The translations under genes and the position numbers were made by a program. A stretch of 64,000 nt of DNA from assembly GCF_014204715.1 (NCBI RefSeq), contig NZ_JACHLY010000001.1, positions 4,238,501 to 4,302,500 of the forward strand. The letters run 5' to 3'. This document shows, in pieces, positions 25,071 to 33,509 of the stretch. The notes under the pieces were generated by a model, which saw nothing but the letters and a program-made list of their open reading frames with translations, searched no databases and had not been told where the DNA came from. How positions within the stretch are numbered: the stretch's first letter is position 1; the number at the start of each line of letters is the position of its first letter. The stretch comes from Streptomonospora salina (GTDB taxonomy: Bacteria > Actinomycetota > Actinomycetes > Streptosporangiales > Streptosporangiaceae).

Positions 25071-25409
25071 ATGCGCCTGGCCGATGCCCCGACCCGCGCC
25101 CGCATTCTCGCGGACCTGCGCGCCTTGACGGCTTTCCTGACCCGGCGGCCGGAGGTGCCCGTGCCCGCGATCGCCGGTGTGGACGTGACCTACTTCCCCT
25201 CCGGCGCCCCCTCCGGAACCGATGAGGCCAAGACCGCCGAAATCGACCGCGTCGCCGACCTGCTGGGCACCCGCGCCGCATGGGAGGGCGAGCACTACGT
25301 GGCCCAGCACCGCATCGGCGCCGCCGCCTACCGCGCCGTGGCCATCCCCGACCACGCCATCGCCGCCCAGGAGGCGGTGATGGGCTACCGCCCCAACATC
25401 CGCCCCTGA
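25071..25409 (+). CDS. Hypothetical protein
   Basis: 112 residues. N-terminal helices (APTRARILADLRALTAFLTR) then VPAIAGVDVTYFPSGAPSG and WEGEHYVAQHRIGAAAYRAV. I have a sense of similar hypothetical proteins in actinobacterial plasmids and phages but no function. ATG at 25071 after CGGAGAG. A tiny 11-codon frame (25024-25059) overlaps the methylase stop before it and may be a coupling leader. Confidence 0.65.
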   Translation: MRLADAPTRARILADLRALTAFLTRRPEVPVPAIAGVDVTYFPSGAPSGTDEAKTAEIDRVADLLGTRAAWEGEHYVAQHRIGAAAYRAVAIPDHAIAAQEAVMGYRPNIRP

Positions 25410-25447
25410 CGAGCCGCCCCGGCGGCCCGCCTGCGTAAGGAGGAACC

Positions 25448-25756
25448 GTGGAACACCCGGTGACCCTCGACGAGACCACCGGCTACGACCGCACCCAGAG
25501 CTACTCCTACACCCGCGTCGCCGACCTCGGCGGCCGCCGCGTGCGCGCCCGCATCCACCGCGACTACTACCCCGTCCAGAGCCACGCGGTCGCCGAGGTC
25601 CTCAGCGACGCCCGCACCTGGACCCACCTCGCCCAGGCCGACCCATCCGGTTGGCACGCCGACACACCCGACCCGCCCAGCGGCGTCGACGCCCGGCGCG
25701 AACTCGCGCCCCTCGCCGATCGGCTCATCGACCGCGCCGCCGCCATCCTCGCCTGA
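25448..25756 (+). CDS. Hypothetical protein
   Basis: 102 residues, one alpha-beta domain with YSYTRVADLGGRRVRARIHR and SHAVAEVLSDARTWTHLA. GTG at 25448 after AAGGAGGA, a very strong site. No recognised family. It is the last gene before the DUF2637-integrase module. Confidence 0.65.
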   Translation: MEHPVTLDETTGYDRTQSYSYTRVADLGGRRVRARIHRDYYPVQSHAVAEVLSDARTWTHLAQADPSGWHADTPDPPSGVDARRELAPLADRLIDRAAAILA

Positions 25757-25872
25757 CCCCCTCACCCACCAGGCCCGGCCCTGCAGCGCCGGTTCTATCA
25801 ACAGGATCGGCGCCGCAGCGCCGGGCTTCTGACTCCTGGACCACCGGACCGATGTTCGCGGAAGGGAGCGGT

Positions 25873-26691
25873 GTGGCTGCCGAGGCCGAACTGCGGCGCA
25901 TCCAGCGCGCCGGACGCACCCTGGATGTGGCCCTGTCCGCGGTGGCCGCCGGGGCGCTGGCCTTCTCCACCGTCAACGTGGCCCTGCTGGCCATCGCCCA
26001 CGGGGTCCCGGCCTGGATCGCCTGGCTGCTGGAACCCCTGGTCGGCATCGCCCTGTGGGCGGTGCTGTCCTCGGACGCGGTGCTCTCGCGCTACGGGCGC
26101 AGCGCCGGAGGCTGGGCCTGGTGCCTGCGCACCTTCGCCGGCGTGGCCACCCTGACCCTCAACATCTGGAGTTCGGTGTTCACCGGAACCGGCTCCGATC
26201 TGGCCTGGTCGCCGAATCCGGCCGGGATCCTGCTGCACGCCGTCGCCCCGATACTGCTGATCCTGCTGGCCGAGGCCGCCCCCCGCTACCGGGCGGCCTT
26301 CGCCGCCATCTCCGCCGACCTCACCACCCCGACCGCCCCGGTATCGCCGCAGCCCGCGGCCGCCCCGTCGCCCGATGACACCCCGCCGGCCGCAGACGAC
26401 GATCCCGTCCCCTCGGCGATGTCGGAGTCGGCCGCGCCGACCGCCCGCGCGCGGCCCGCGCGCCCGCCCACCCCCGACGTCTTATCCCCGCAGCCCGGCC
26501 TGCACCCGCCCCCACCCACCGCCCCGGAGACGACGACGCGGCGCAATCGGCGCGAGCGCACCGACGCCCGCGCCCGCTCGATCGTGCTGCTGGACCCCGA
26601 CATCACCGGCGCCGAACTCGCCCGCCGCCTCGGCGTGGCCCCGCGCAGCGGCCAACGCATCCTCGAACGCATCACCGCGGAGGGACCATGA
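25873..26691 (+). CDS. DUF2637 membrane protein with C-terminal helix-turn-helix
   Basis: 272 residues: four membrane segments in residues 15-135 (VALSAVAAGALAFSTVNVAL, WIAWLLEPLVGIALWAVL, TFAGVATLTLNIWSS, AVAPILLILLAEAA), typical of the DUF2637/SpdB-like proteins of actinobacterial plasmids and integrative elements, where they help plasmid spread between hyphae. A Pro-rich linker leads to a C-terminal winged-helix-like part (ITGAELARRLGVAPRSGQRI). GTG at 25873 is preferred for its AAGGGAG site; ATG at 25852 is in frame. Confidence 0.75.
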   Translation: MAAEAELRRIQRAGRTLDVALSAVAAGALAFSTVNVALLAIAHGVPAWIAWLLEPLVGIALWAVLSSDAVLSRYGRSAGGWAWCLRTFAGVATLTLNIWSSVFTGTGSDLAWSPNPAGILLHAVAPILLILLAEAAPRYRAAFAAISADLTTPTAPVSPQPAAAPSPDDTPPAADDDPVPSAMSESAAPTARARPARPPTPDVLSPQPGLHPPPPTAPETTTRRNRRERTDARARSIVLLDPDITGAELARRLGVAPRSGQRILERITAEGP

Positions 26692-26870
26692 CACCACCAC
26701 CCGCACCCACCGATCCGCTCGTCCACCGCCCCAGCACACACCGGGCGGGGCGAAGTCTTCTCGCCAGTCCGCTTGCGGCACACCCCGGAGTCGATCCCGA
26801 ATCGGACACGGCCCCCACGGTGGGGCCACCCGCACCCGCCCGGGCCGCAGAACGGGGGTGGGGACGGTGA
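26688..26870 (+). CDS. Small ORF linking DUF2637 and excisionase genes
   Basis: 60 residues, Pro-rich, no recognisable fold. ATG at 26688 overlaps the DUF2637 stop and its TGA at 26868 overlaps the GTG of the excisionase gene, an end-to-end overlap chain that argues that it is translated, perhaps only to couple expression. It may be a pseudo-leader instead of a functional protein. Confidence 0.45.
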   Translation: MTPPPAPTDPLVHRPSTHRAGRSLLASPLAAHPGVDPESDTAPTVGPPAPARAAERGWGR

Positions 26871-27145
26871 AAACAGAGCCGCTGACCCGTGAACAGGTGG
26901 CCCAGCTGCCGCCGGTGCTGGATCCGCCCACCGCCGGGCGGTTGCTGGGCATCGGTCGCACCAGCACTTACACGTTGCTGGCCGCCGGCGATTTCCCGGC
27001 CCCGGCCTTCCGGGCGGGCAAACGCTGGCGGATTCCCACCGCCGGGGTGTGCCGCCTGCTCGGCCTCACCTACCCGCCCCCACCCGGCCCGACCGAACCC
27101 GACGAGCAGAACCAGGAGGAGGAGAGCGATGGCCACCACGCGTGA
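26867..27145 (+). CDS. xis: Excisionase-like helix-turn-helix protein
   Basis: 92 residues. LDPPTAGRLLGIGRTSTYTL then GDFPAPAFRAGKRWRIPTAG is the HTH_17/MerR-type winged helix of actinobacterial Xis proteins, which bend att DNA and drive excision. It overlaps the start of the integrase gene by 17 bases. GTG at 26867 overlaps the preceding small ORF stop. Confidence 0.85.
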   Translation: MKTEPLTREQVAQLPPVLDPPTAGRLLGIGRTSTYTLLAAGDFPAPAFRAGKRWRIPTAGVCRLLGLTYPPPPGPTEPDEQNQEEESDGHHA

Positions 27146-28601
27146 GGGCACCACGTTCAAACGCTGCGGCTGCACCGACCCCGCCACCGGCAAACGCCTG
27201 GGCGCCGCCTGCCCGCGGCTCAAGCGCGCCAACGGCACCTGGAGCCCCACCCACGGACACTGGAGCTACCAGATCGAACTGCCACCCACCCGTGAGGGAA
27301 AACGGCGCCAGGCCCGACGCACCGGACTGGCTACCCGCGACGAGGCCTCCGAGGCCCTCGCCCACATCCGCGGCCTGCTGGATCTGGCCGGCGAGGACGA
27401 CTACACCGAGACCCGGATCGCCGACCTCGTGCAACAGGCTCTGCGCCAGCGTCGGGAACTGCCGGGAACCGAGGACGTGCGGCGGCGCCTGCTGGGCGGG
27501 GCCGACCCCAGCGCCGAGGCGCCCACCGTGGGGGAGTGGCTCACCGAGTGGGTGAACACCCATGCGATGGCCGAGAGCACCCGGCGCTCCTACCGGGGAC
27601 ACATCACCAACCACCTGGCGCCGCACCTGGGCCCCATCCGGTTGGACCGGCTGCGGGTCGTCCACGTCCAAGCCTGCTTCGACGCGATCGAGGAACGCAA
27701 CGCCCACATCCGCGCCTGCCGCGACTCCCGCGACGAGAAGGCCCGGGCCTCGGTACGGGGTGTGCGCGTCGTGTCGGCCTCGACGCAGCACCGCATCCGC
27801 GCCACGCTGCGCAGCGCCCTCAACGACGCCCTCACCCGCCCCGACATCCCGCTGCAGATCAACCCGGCCTGCCACGTCAACCTGCCCACCGCCCACCGGC
27901 CCCGGCCCCGGGTATGGACCCGGGCCCGCCTCGACCACTGGCGCCGCACCGGCGAGGTGCCCTCGCCGGTGATGGTGTGGACCCCCGAGCAGACCCGCGC
28001 CTTCCTCGATCGGGCGCGCCGGGACCGGCTGTATGCCCTGTTCCACCTCATCGCCCACCGCGGGCTGCGCCGCGGCGAAGCCGTCGGCCTGCCCTGGGCC
28101 GAGACCAGCCTGGAGGACCAGGCCGTCGATATCCGCATCCAGATGATCCAGCTCGGCTGGGACACGCTGACCTCCGTGCCCAAGAGCCGCGCCGGGGAGC
28201 GGAGCGTCACGCTGGACGAGGCGACCACCCGGGTCTTGCAGGAGTGGCGTACCCGCCAGAACAAGGAGCGTCTGGCCGCCGGGCCCGACTGGAACGAGTC
28301 CGGGTTGGTGTTCACCCACCCCGACGGGACGGGGCTGCGGCCCTCGTGGGTCAGTGAGGAGTTCGCCCGCATCGCCGCCCGGGCCGGTCTGCCGCCGATC
28401 CGGCTGCACGATCTGCGCCACGGCGCGGCCTCGCTCAGCCTGGCCGCCGGGGTCGACGTCAAGGTCGTGTCGGCGGAGTTGGGCCATTCCACTACGGCGT
28501 TCACTCAGGACACGTATCAGAGCGTGTTTCCCCGTGTGGCCCGCGAGGCGGCCGAGGCCACGGCCGGGTTGCTGTCCGGCGATGCCGCCCGGCAGGCCTG
28601 A
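27129..28601 (+). CDS. int: Tyrosine-type site-specific integrase
   Basis: 490 residues. N-terminal arm-binding part, core-binding domain (about 130-240: TVGEWLTEWVNTHA, STRRSYRGHI), and a catalytic domain with Arg in HRGLRRGEAVG (about 311-316), Lys in VPKSRAG, HDLRHGA (His427, Arg430), LGHST (His453) and the nucleophile Tyr463 in DTYQS. All catalytic residues are present, so likely active. It is the last gene of the rightward island and, with xis, identifies the island as an integrative element. No half-tRNA or clear att repeat was found next to it. Confidence 0.93.
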   Translation: MATTREGTTFKRCGCTDPATGKRLGAACPRLKRANGTWSPTHGHWSYQIELPPTREGKRRQARRTGLATRDEASEALAHIRGLLDLAGEDDYTETRIADLVQQALRQRRELPGTEDVRRRLLGGADPSAEAPTVGEWLTEWVNTHAMAESTRRSYRGHITNHLAPHLGPIRLDRLRVVHVQACFDAIEERNAHIRACRDSRDEKARASVRGVRVVSASTQHRIRATLRSALNDALTRPDIPLQINPACHVNLPTAHRPRPRVWTRARLDHWRRTGEVPSPVMVWTPEQTRAFLDRARRDRLYALFHLIAHRGLRRGEAVGLPWAETSLEDQAVDIRIQMIQLGWDTLTSVPKSRAGERSVTLDEATTRVLQEWRTRQNKERLAAGPDWNESGLVFTHPDGTGLRPSWVSEEFARIAARAGLPPIRLHDLRHGAASLSLAAGVDVKVVSAELGHSTTAFTQDTYQSVFPRVAREAAEATAGLLSGDAARQA

Positions 28602-28669
28602 CACCGGCCACACCGCGCCGCCGGTTCCGTGCCTGCGCTTGTCCCGCTCGATGAGAGGAAGGAGCTTCG

Positions 28670-28999
28670 GTGTCTGCGGATTCCCGCAGCGTCCACCTCG
28701 GCGATCCCGTCCTGAGCCGGGACATCCTGGTGGCCAACCTCGCCGATTCCATCGCCGGCGCCCCCTCCGACCGGCTCCTGCATTCGTTGGCTCGGATGTT
28801 CACCGTCCACGTCGACGACCGCCTCGAGCCCGGATTCGCCTGGGTCCCGCGCTATGCGGCCCTGGTCGGCCCCTACGGCCACCGCGACGGTCCCGCTCTT
28901 GAGGAGATGGAGCGGCTGATCCGCCACGGTTTCGAGGACGTCCTGCTGCTGATGCCGGGCAGCAACCGCCGGGTCGGAGCCGTGCCGTCCCGCGCGTAG
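28670..28999 (+). CDS. Hypothetical protein
   Basis: 109 residues, mixed helical protein (LSRDILVANLADSIAG, DRLLHSLARMFTVHVDD, LEEMERLIRHGFEDVLLLM). No recognised family. GTG at 28670 after GAGAGGAAGGAG. It lies between the integrase and the CRISPR leader, and could be outside the mobile element. Confidence 0.55.
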   Translation: MSADSRSVHLGDPVLSRDILVANLADSIAGAPSDRLLHSLARMFTVHVDDRLEPGFAWVPRYAALVGPYGHRDGPALEEMERLIRHGFEDVLLLMPGSNRRVGAVPSRA

Positions 29000-29316
29000 C
29001 TGGACTCGGGAACGGGCGGAGAGAGGGCGTCCTGACGGATATGTCCGGTGTTTTCTGGTTTGTCGGTTCGTAGTGTGAATCCCGATTCGTGTCACTGTCC
29101 GGGCCCGCGAGCCCACGGCAGCCGGACAGCGGCGGCCCGGTGGTTATGGTTGGCATTGCGGGTGGAGAGTGAGAGTCGCGCGCACGCGGGTCTGCGTCTG
29201 ACGAGGTAGCCAGGAAGTGAGAACTGAGAGTGATTGTGTGATTACGACGTTGTCCGTCGGTGGCCGAATTCCGGTTAAGAACCGATAACGGCGTGCGTTT
29301 TCGCAGGTCGGTAAGT
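29000..29316 (+). promoter_or_regulatory. CRISPR leader
   Basis: 317 bases without a gene directly upstream of the first repeat, lower in GC than its surroundings (gttttctggtttgtcgg, gattgtgtgattacgac, ggttaagaaccgataacg just before the array). Identified as the leader because the repeats at this side are perfect while the last repeat of the array is degenerate, and because the repeat reads in the type I-E transcribed orientation on the + strand. A precise promoter cannot be called by eye. Confidence 0.6.
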
Positions 29317-30809
29317 CCGAGCCCCACGGACGTGGGGATGGACCGGACAAGAGCGGCCCGGGCGCCGGGGCCTACGTCCGAGCCCCACGGACGTGGGGAT
29401 GGACCGTCGATCCCGAACACCACCACGTCGTCGCAGGCCCGAGCCCCACGGACGTGGGGATGGACCGTTCCGCCACTCCCCAGCTCAAGGGCGGTTTGGC
29501 CGAGCCCCACGGACGTGGGGATGGACCGGCCGCCTGGTCGGCGGCCTCGGCCAGGCGCGCCCGAGCCCCACGGACGTGGGGATGGACCGCTCCTCGCGGT
29601 AGAGCCGGGCCAGGCGCAGGGCCGAGCCCCACGGACGTGGGGATGGACCGCTCAGCTCGATGTGCACCCCCGCCGAGCGGGCCCGAGCCCCACGGACGTG
29701 GGGATGGACCGAGGTCGGCCAGCTCGCCCCCAAGGACCTGGACCCGAGCCCCACGGACGTGGGGATGGACCGTAGGAGGCACGCACCCGTGAGCACCGAG
29801 AACACCGAGCCCCACGGACGTGGGGATGGACCGCAGCAGTGCGCATAATGAGCACTCCGTCGGTACCGAGCCCCACGGACGTGGGGATGGACCGTCTGTC
29901 AGGACACCCTGACACGCGCAAGGGGACCGAGCCCCACGGACGTGGGGATGGACCGCCTGCTCGACCAGTTCTGCGGACTGGGCGGCGCCGAGCCCCACGG
30001 ACGTGGGGATGGACCGGTGCTCGGCGATCTCGGCGTCGGTCATGTCGTCCGAGCCCCACGGACGTGGGGATGGACCGGCGGGTACGCGCGCGTACGTGCG
30101 CGCGTACCCCCGAGCCCCACGGACGTGGGGATGGACCGAAGGACGACGTGATGACGTCGATGCGCTCCGGCCGAGCCCCACGGACGTGGGGATGGACCGC
30201 GCCGTGGGACTGGCTCGTCGAGTACGGCATCCCGAGCCCCACGGACGTGGGGATGGACCGCACGCATCGGCGATCGCCAGCGGGACGACCGACCGAGCCC
30301 CACGGACGTGGGGATGGACCGACGACGCGTCACGCACCGCGGGGGAGTACCTGCCGAGCCCCACGGACGTGGGGATGGACCGCCCTTCGGCGGGGCGTTC
30401 ACCCTGGACCGCAACCGAGCCCCACGGACGTGGGGATGGACCGTCAGCCAGCTCCAGATCCGTGGTGATCCACATCCGAGCCCCACGGACGTGGGGATGG
30501 ACCGTCCATGGCGGTTCCCCTTGAGGGCACGCTGATCCGAGCCCCACGGACGTGGGGATGGACCGTCAGCCAGCTCCAGATCCGTGGTGATCCACATCCG
30601 AGCCCCACGGACGTGGGGATGGACCGTCCATGGCGGTTCCCCTTGAGGGCACGCTGATCCGAGCCCCACGGACGTGGGGATGGACCGTCAGCCAGCTCCA
30701 GATCCGTGGTGATCCACATCCGAGCCCCACGGACGTGGGGATGGACCGTGTACGGTCATCGTCTGCTCAGCCATACGCCCCCGAGCCCCACGGTTGTGAG
30801 GAGGTACCG
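29317..30809 (+). CRISPR. CRISPR array, type I-E-like, 25 repeats and 24 spacers
   Basis: 29-base repeat unit (core gagccccacggacgtgggga, stem arms CCCCAC and GTGGGG, tail TGGACCG) in a strict 61-base period with 32-base spacers. Repeats 1-24 start at 29317 and every 61 bases up to 30720 and are perfect; the last (30781-30809) is degenerate (ttgtgaggaggt in the middle), so transcription is left to right. Spacers 19 and 20 recur as 21 and 22, and 19 again as 23. Spacer 13 is a near-perfect palindrome. Repeat form and tail match type I-E repeats of actinobacteria. No cas gene lies within the window, so the array either uses a distant cas operon or is an orphan. Confidence 0.97.
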
Positions 30810-31084
30810 TTCAAGTCACCGATGAGCTATCGATATCCGCCCGAGGGCCCGCCACGAGGGTCGTGCAGCGGCCGGCGTGGGACCGACGTGGGGCCATGGC
30901 AGGACCGGCGGAGGGGGCTCGGGGGAAAGGACACCCGGGTCGCTGCGGAACCGCCCGCTGGTCCGGGAGCCCGCTGACCTGCGGCGGCGACTGAGTCCGA
31001 ACTTGAGAGCACACGTGGAGCACACGTGGGCCCCAAAGGAGGATCAAGCGAGGGCATGTAAGCCGCTCACCTGCAATAATGGGT

Positions 31085-31128
31085 GCACCTGGCAGGATTC
31101 GAACCTGCGGCCGTCGGATTAGAAGTTA
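31085..31128 (-). other. 3' half of tRNA-Arg(TCT): integration (att) site
   Basis: Read on the reverse strand, this gives an anticodon loop cttctaa (anticodon TCT), the 3' side of the anticodon stem, the T arm gcagg-ttcgaat-cctgc and an acceptor side caggtgc, i.e. a complete 3' half of a tRNA-Arg, but the 5' half is absent: the bases above 31128 do not fit a D arm or acceptor. Such half-tRNAs are the distal att site of elements that integrate into tRNA 3' ends. The polarity places the element to the right of 31128 and the chromosome (with the CRISPR array) to the left. Confidence 0.75.
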
Positions 31129-31276
31129 TCTGGTTTGAGGCCGACCGCCCCCGAATAGTGCCGCTACCTGCCATTTTATCCGTCGGCTCTCCGTCGGCAA
31201 TGCCGCGACGTGACGCCGTGTGCCGCCCGTGCCCGTGGCAGCCGAGCGACGGTGGAGCACACATCTCCATAGGCTG

Positions 31277-31462
31277 CTATTGGACGATGAAAGCGAAGGC
31301 TGCAACAGCCGCCAGGAAGAGTGCTAGACCTTCGGTTAGTGCACGAGGCCATGGCCGACCAGACTCACGAGCCAGAAGTACGGTTACTACAGCAACCAAA
31401 AGAGAAGCGAGAAAAAGGAAAATAAGATCGGGCATGGTTCTCTCTTGTTCGATTGACTGCAT
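31277..31462 (-). CDS. Small two-helix membrane protein
   Basis: 61 residues with two membrane segments (PDLIFLFLASLLVAVVTVLL and ALTEGLALFLAAVAAFAFIV) joined by a basic loop (RESGRPWP). ATG at 31462 follows GGGGAG at six bases; an internal ATG at 31435 would give 52 residues. Size and topology are holin-like, but nothing else phage-like is adjacent. It is the first gene next to the tRNA fragment. Confidence 0.55.
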   Translation of the reverse strand: MQSIEQERTMPDLIFLFLASLLVAVVTVLLARESGRPWPRALTEGLALFLAAVAAFAFIVQ

Positions 31463-31593
31463 GATCGGCTCCCCACGTGGGTCCTCCCGTGTGTGCTGGG
31501 GTGTCGACCATGAGTCGCCGAGCTGCCGTCGGCAAGCCATGCCCGGTTGGCCACGCTTTCCCGTACGCGGCCATGCCGGGAACAATCATACCG

Positions 31594-32424
31594 GGTTGGT
31601 AGTGAGCCTTTTTCATCGTGCTTCGCGTAGCTGAAGGACCAGCACCGCCCGGGTGATCTCGGTGGCGCGGTGCGGGCAGCACCGCAGGCGGCGCAGGATC
31701 CGCCAATTCTTGAGCTGGGCCATCACGCGCTCGCCTGGACTGCGCAGGCGCGCGTGGAGGCGGTTGGCCTCCTTCTGCCACTCCGGCTTGTTCCGCCCCT
31801 TGAACGGAGTGAGCACCGCCGGCGAATAGCCCGCATACCCCTTGTCCCCCAGCCCGAACAGGCCGGCGGCGGCGACGCGGTCGCCGATACGCCACACCCG
31901 GGCGGCCCGGGTGTCGTGCACCGCGCCCGGCAGCGCACCGGAAACCCACACCGGGTCCCCGTCGGGTGTAGCGACGACCTGGGCGTTCATCCCGTGGTGG
32001 CGGTGCTTTCCCGAATAGAAGGGGCGATCGGCGGCCAGGCGGTCACAGGCGATGAGCGTGCCATCGAGAATCACGTACTCCCACCCGTTGCTGCGGACGC
32101 GGCGCAGCCCCTGTTCCAGGCTCGGTGCCTGGTCGGCGAGCAGGCGGGTGGTCTCGCGGACGTAGCGCCAGGCGGTCGTGGCGCCCACACCGAATCCGGC
32201 ACCCACCTCGGCGAAGGTCTCGCCCTTGCGCAGGTGGACCAGCACGAGCAGGGCCTGCTGGGCCGCATCCAAGCGGCGCCACCGTGAACGGGCCGCCCGG
32301 CGGTGGGTGCGGATGGTGCGGGCGGCGAGGTTCAGCGTCCGGCGTGACAACGGCAGGCAGGCGCGGTAGAACAGCATCGGAGTCCCTGGTGACGGTTTTC
32401 TTGGTCGTTAACTCACTTACCAGG
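31594..32424 (-). mobile_element. IS5-family insertion sequence (intact)
   Basis: The transposase gene lies between imperfect ends: ttggtagtgagc on the left and, read inward from the right, ctggtaagtgagt. Ends are approximate to a few bases. No target duplication could be seen confidently. Confidence 0.6.
31613..32377 (-). CDS. IS5-family transposase
   Basis: 254 residues, intact. N-terminal HTH_Tnp_4-like part (LVLVHLRKGETFAEVGAGFG, STAWRYVRE type segment), then DDE_Tnp_4 catalytic domain: first Asp in VILDGTLIACDR, then DRPFYSGKHRHHGMNAQVVA, VHDTRAARV, and a Glu in PGERVMAQLKNWRILRRL. Typical for the IS5 group found in actinomycetes. It belongs to the element at about 31594-32424. Confidence 0.9.
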   Translation of the reverse strand: MLFYRACLPLSRRTLNLAARTIRTHRRAARSRWRRLDAAQQALLVLVHLRKGETFAEVGAGFGVGATTAWRYVRETTRLLADQAPSLEQGLRRVRSNGWEYVILDGTLIACDRLAADRPFYSGKHRHHGMNAQVVATPDGDPVWVSGALPGAVHDTRAARVWRIGDRVAAAGLFGLGDKGYAGYSPAVLTPFKGRNKPEWQKEANRLHARLRSPGERVMAQLKNWRILRRLRCCPHRATEITRAVLVLQLREAR

Positions 32425-32565
32425 GACTTCCTTGTGTCAGGGGCGGTTTCGCCGGGCCGGTACGGGGCTGTGACCTGGACGCTCAGGATGAAATCAGCTC
32501 AGTGATGTAATGCCAGTTCCACTGCACGCGTCGACAGTTAGCAGCCGGGTACGTGGTCGTAGCAG

Positions 32566-33509
32566 TGAGCTTTTGCCAACCTGGTGTTCGGGCTGCTCGG
32601 AGGGTGTACGGCGCGGCGTGGCCACGAACGAGTGAAGCTCCTGGTAGACGGGCGATTGCCTAGATCAAACCGTCCAACCAGGAGCTTCACGTGCTGTCCT
32701 ACCCCTCCGGGATGAATGTGTCCAGCCGCGCGCTCGGCGTGCTCGCCGACGCGCTGCGGGCCCACCGCAAACAGGTCGGAACCCGGTGGCGCCGGCTCTC
32801 GGCCGGCCGCCAGGCCCTTCTCGCCATCGCCTACCTGCGCAAAGGCGAGACCTACGCCGATCTGGCCTGCGGATTTCGTGATCGGCACCTCCACTCCTCT
32901 ACCGCTACCTGCGCGAGGCGATCGGGCTGCTCGCCACGATGGCGCCGACCCTCGCTCAGGCGGTCGAGATCGCTGCGGGCAAGGCCTTCGTGATCCTCGA
33001 CGGGACGCTGCTGCGCATCGACCGCGTCGCCATGTCCCGCGGGGACGACCGCGCGTTCTACAGCGGCAAGCACAAATGCCACGGAGTGAACGTGCAGGTC
33101 GTGGCCGATCCTGCCGGTCGTCCGGTGTGGATCTCACCGGCGCTGCCCGGGGCCCGCCACGATATGGGCGCCGCCCGCGAGCACGGCATCATCAACGCCT
33201 TCACCACGGCCGGGGTACGCGCGATCGCCGACACCGCCTACCAGGGCGGCGGCCCGGCGATCCGGGTCCCGCAGCGTCGCCGCCGCATCGACCCCGACAC
33301 CGGCCGCTACCGGCGGCTGTCGCGGGTGCAGAAAGAGGTCAACACCGCCCACGCCCGGCAACGAGGGCCCGGCGAGCGGGTCAACGCCGAACTGAAGAAC
33401 CGGCGTGTCCTACGCAAGGTCCGTTCTTGCCCCAGCCGGGCTTCCGACCTCGTCGCCGCAGTTCAGACCCTCATGATCGCCACCCGGAGAACAGGTTGGC
33501 AAAGGCTCA
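32566..33509 (+). mobile_element. IS5-family insertion sequence (decayed) inserted into a gene
   Basis: Terminal inverted repeats tgagcttttgccaacctg (32566-32583) and caggttggcaaaggctca (33492-33509) match at 17 of 18 positions. The sequence gtagc occurs at both outer sides (about 32558-32563 and 33510-33514), a likely target duplication. About 944 bases. Its transposase gene is broken. Confidence 0.75.
32691..33509 (+). pseudogene. IS5-family transposase, two frameshifts
   Basis: Starts at GTG 32691 (LSYPSGMNVSSRALGVLADA) with RRLSAGRQALLAIAYLRKGE as in the neighbouring IS5 transposase. The expected continuation GFxIGTSTLYRYLREAIGLL is scattered over three frames: one change near 32875 and one near 32898. 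From there a good frame runs through ATMAPTLAQ, VILDGTLLRIDR, DRAFYSGKHKCHGVNVQVVA and PGERVNAELKNRRVLRK up to the IS end without a stop inside the element. Not functional as written. Confidence 0.8.

Noticed and set aside
27066-28613. A 515-codon reverse-strand frame opposite the integrase
   Set aside because: Integrase catalytic residues are on the + strand; the reverse frame has no recognisable motif.
29260-30547. Long open frames through the CRISPR array on both strands, with repeated PHGRGDGP or VHPHVRGAR peptides
   Set aside because: A 61-base period repeat shifts frame regularly and leaves open frames; these are CRISPR repeats, not proteins.
29317-30809. Self-targeting spacers
   Set aside because: I compared spacers by eye with the window and saw no match; a full genome search is needed to say more.
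31073-31160. A complete tRNA gene
   Set aside because: Only the 3' half pairs correctly; D arm and 5' acceptor are missing.
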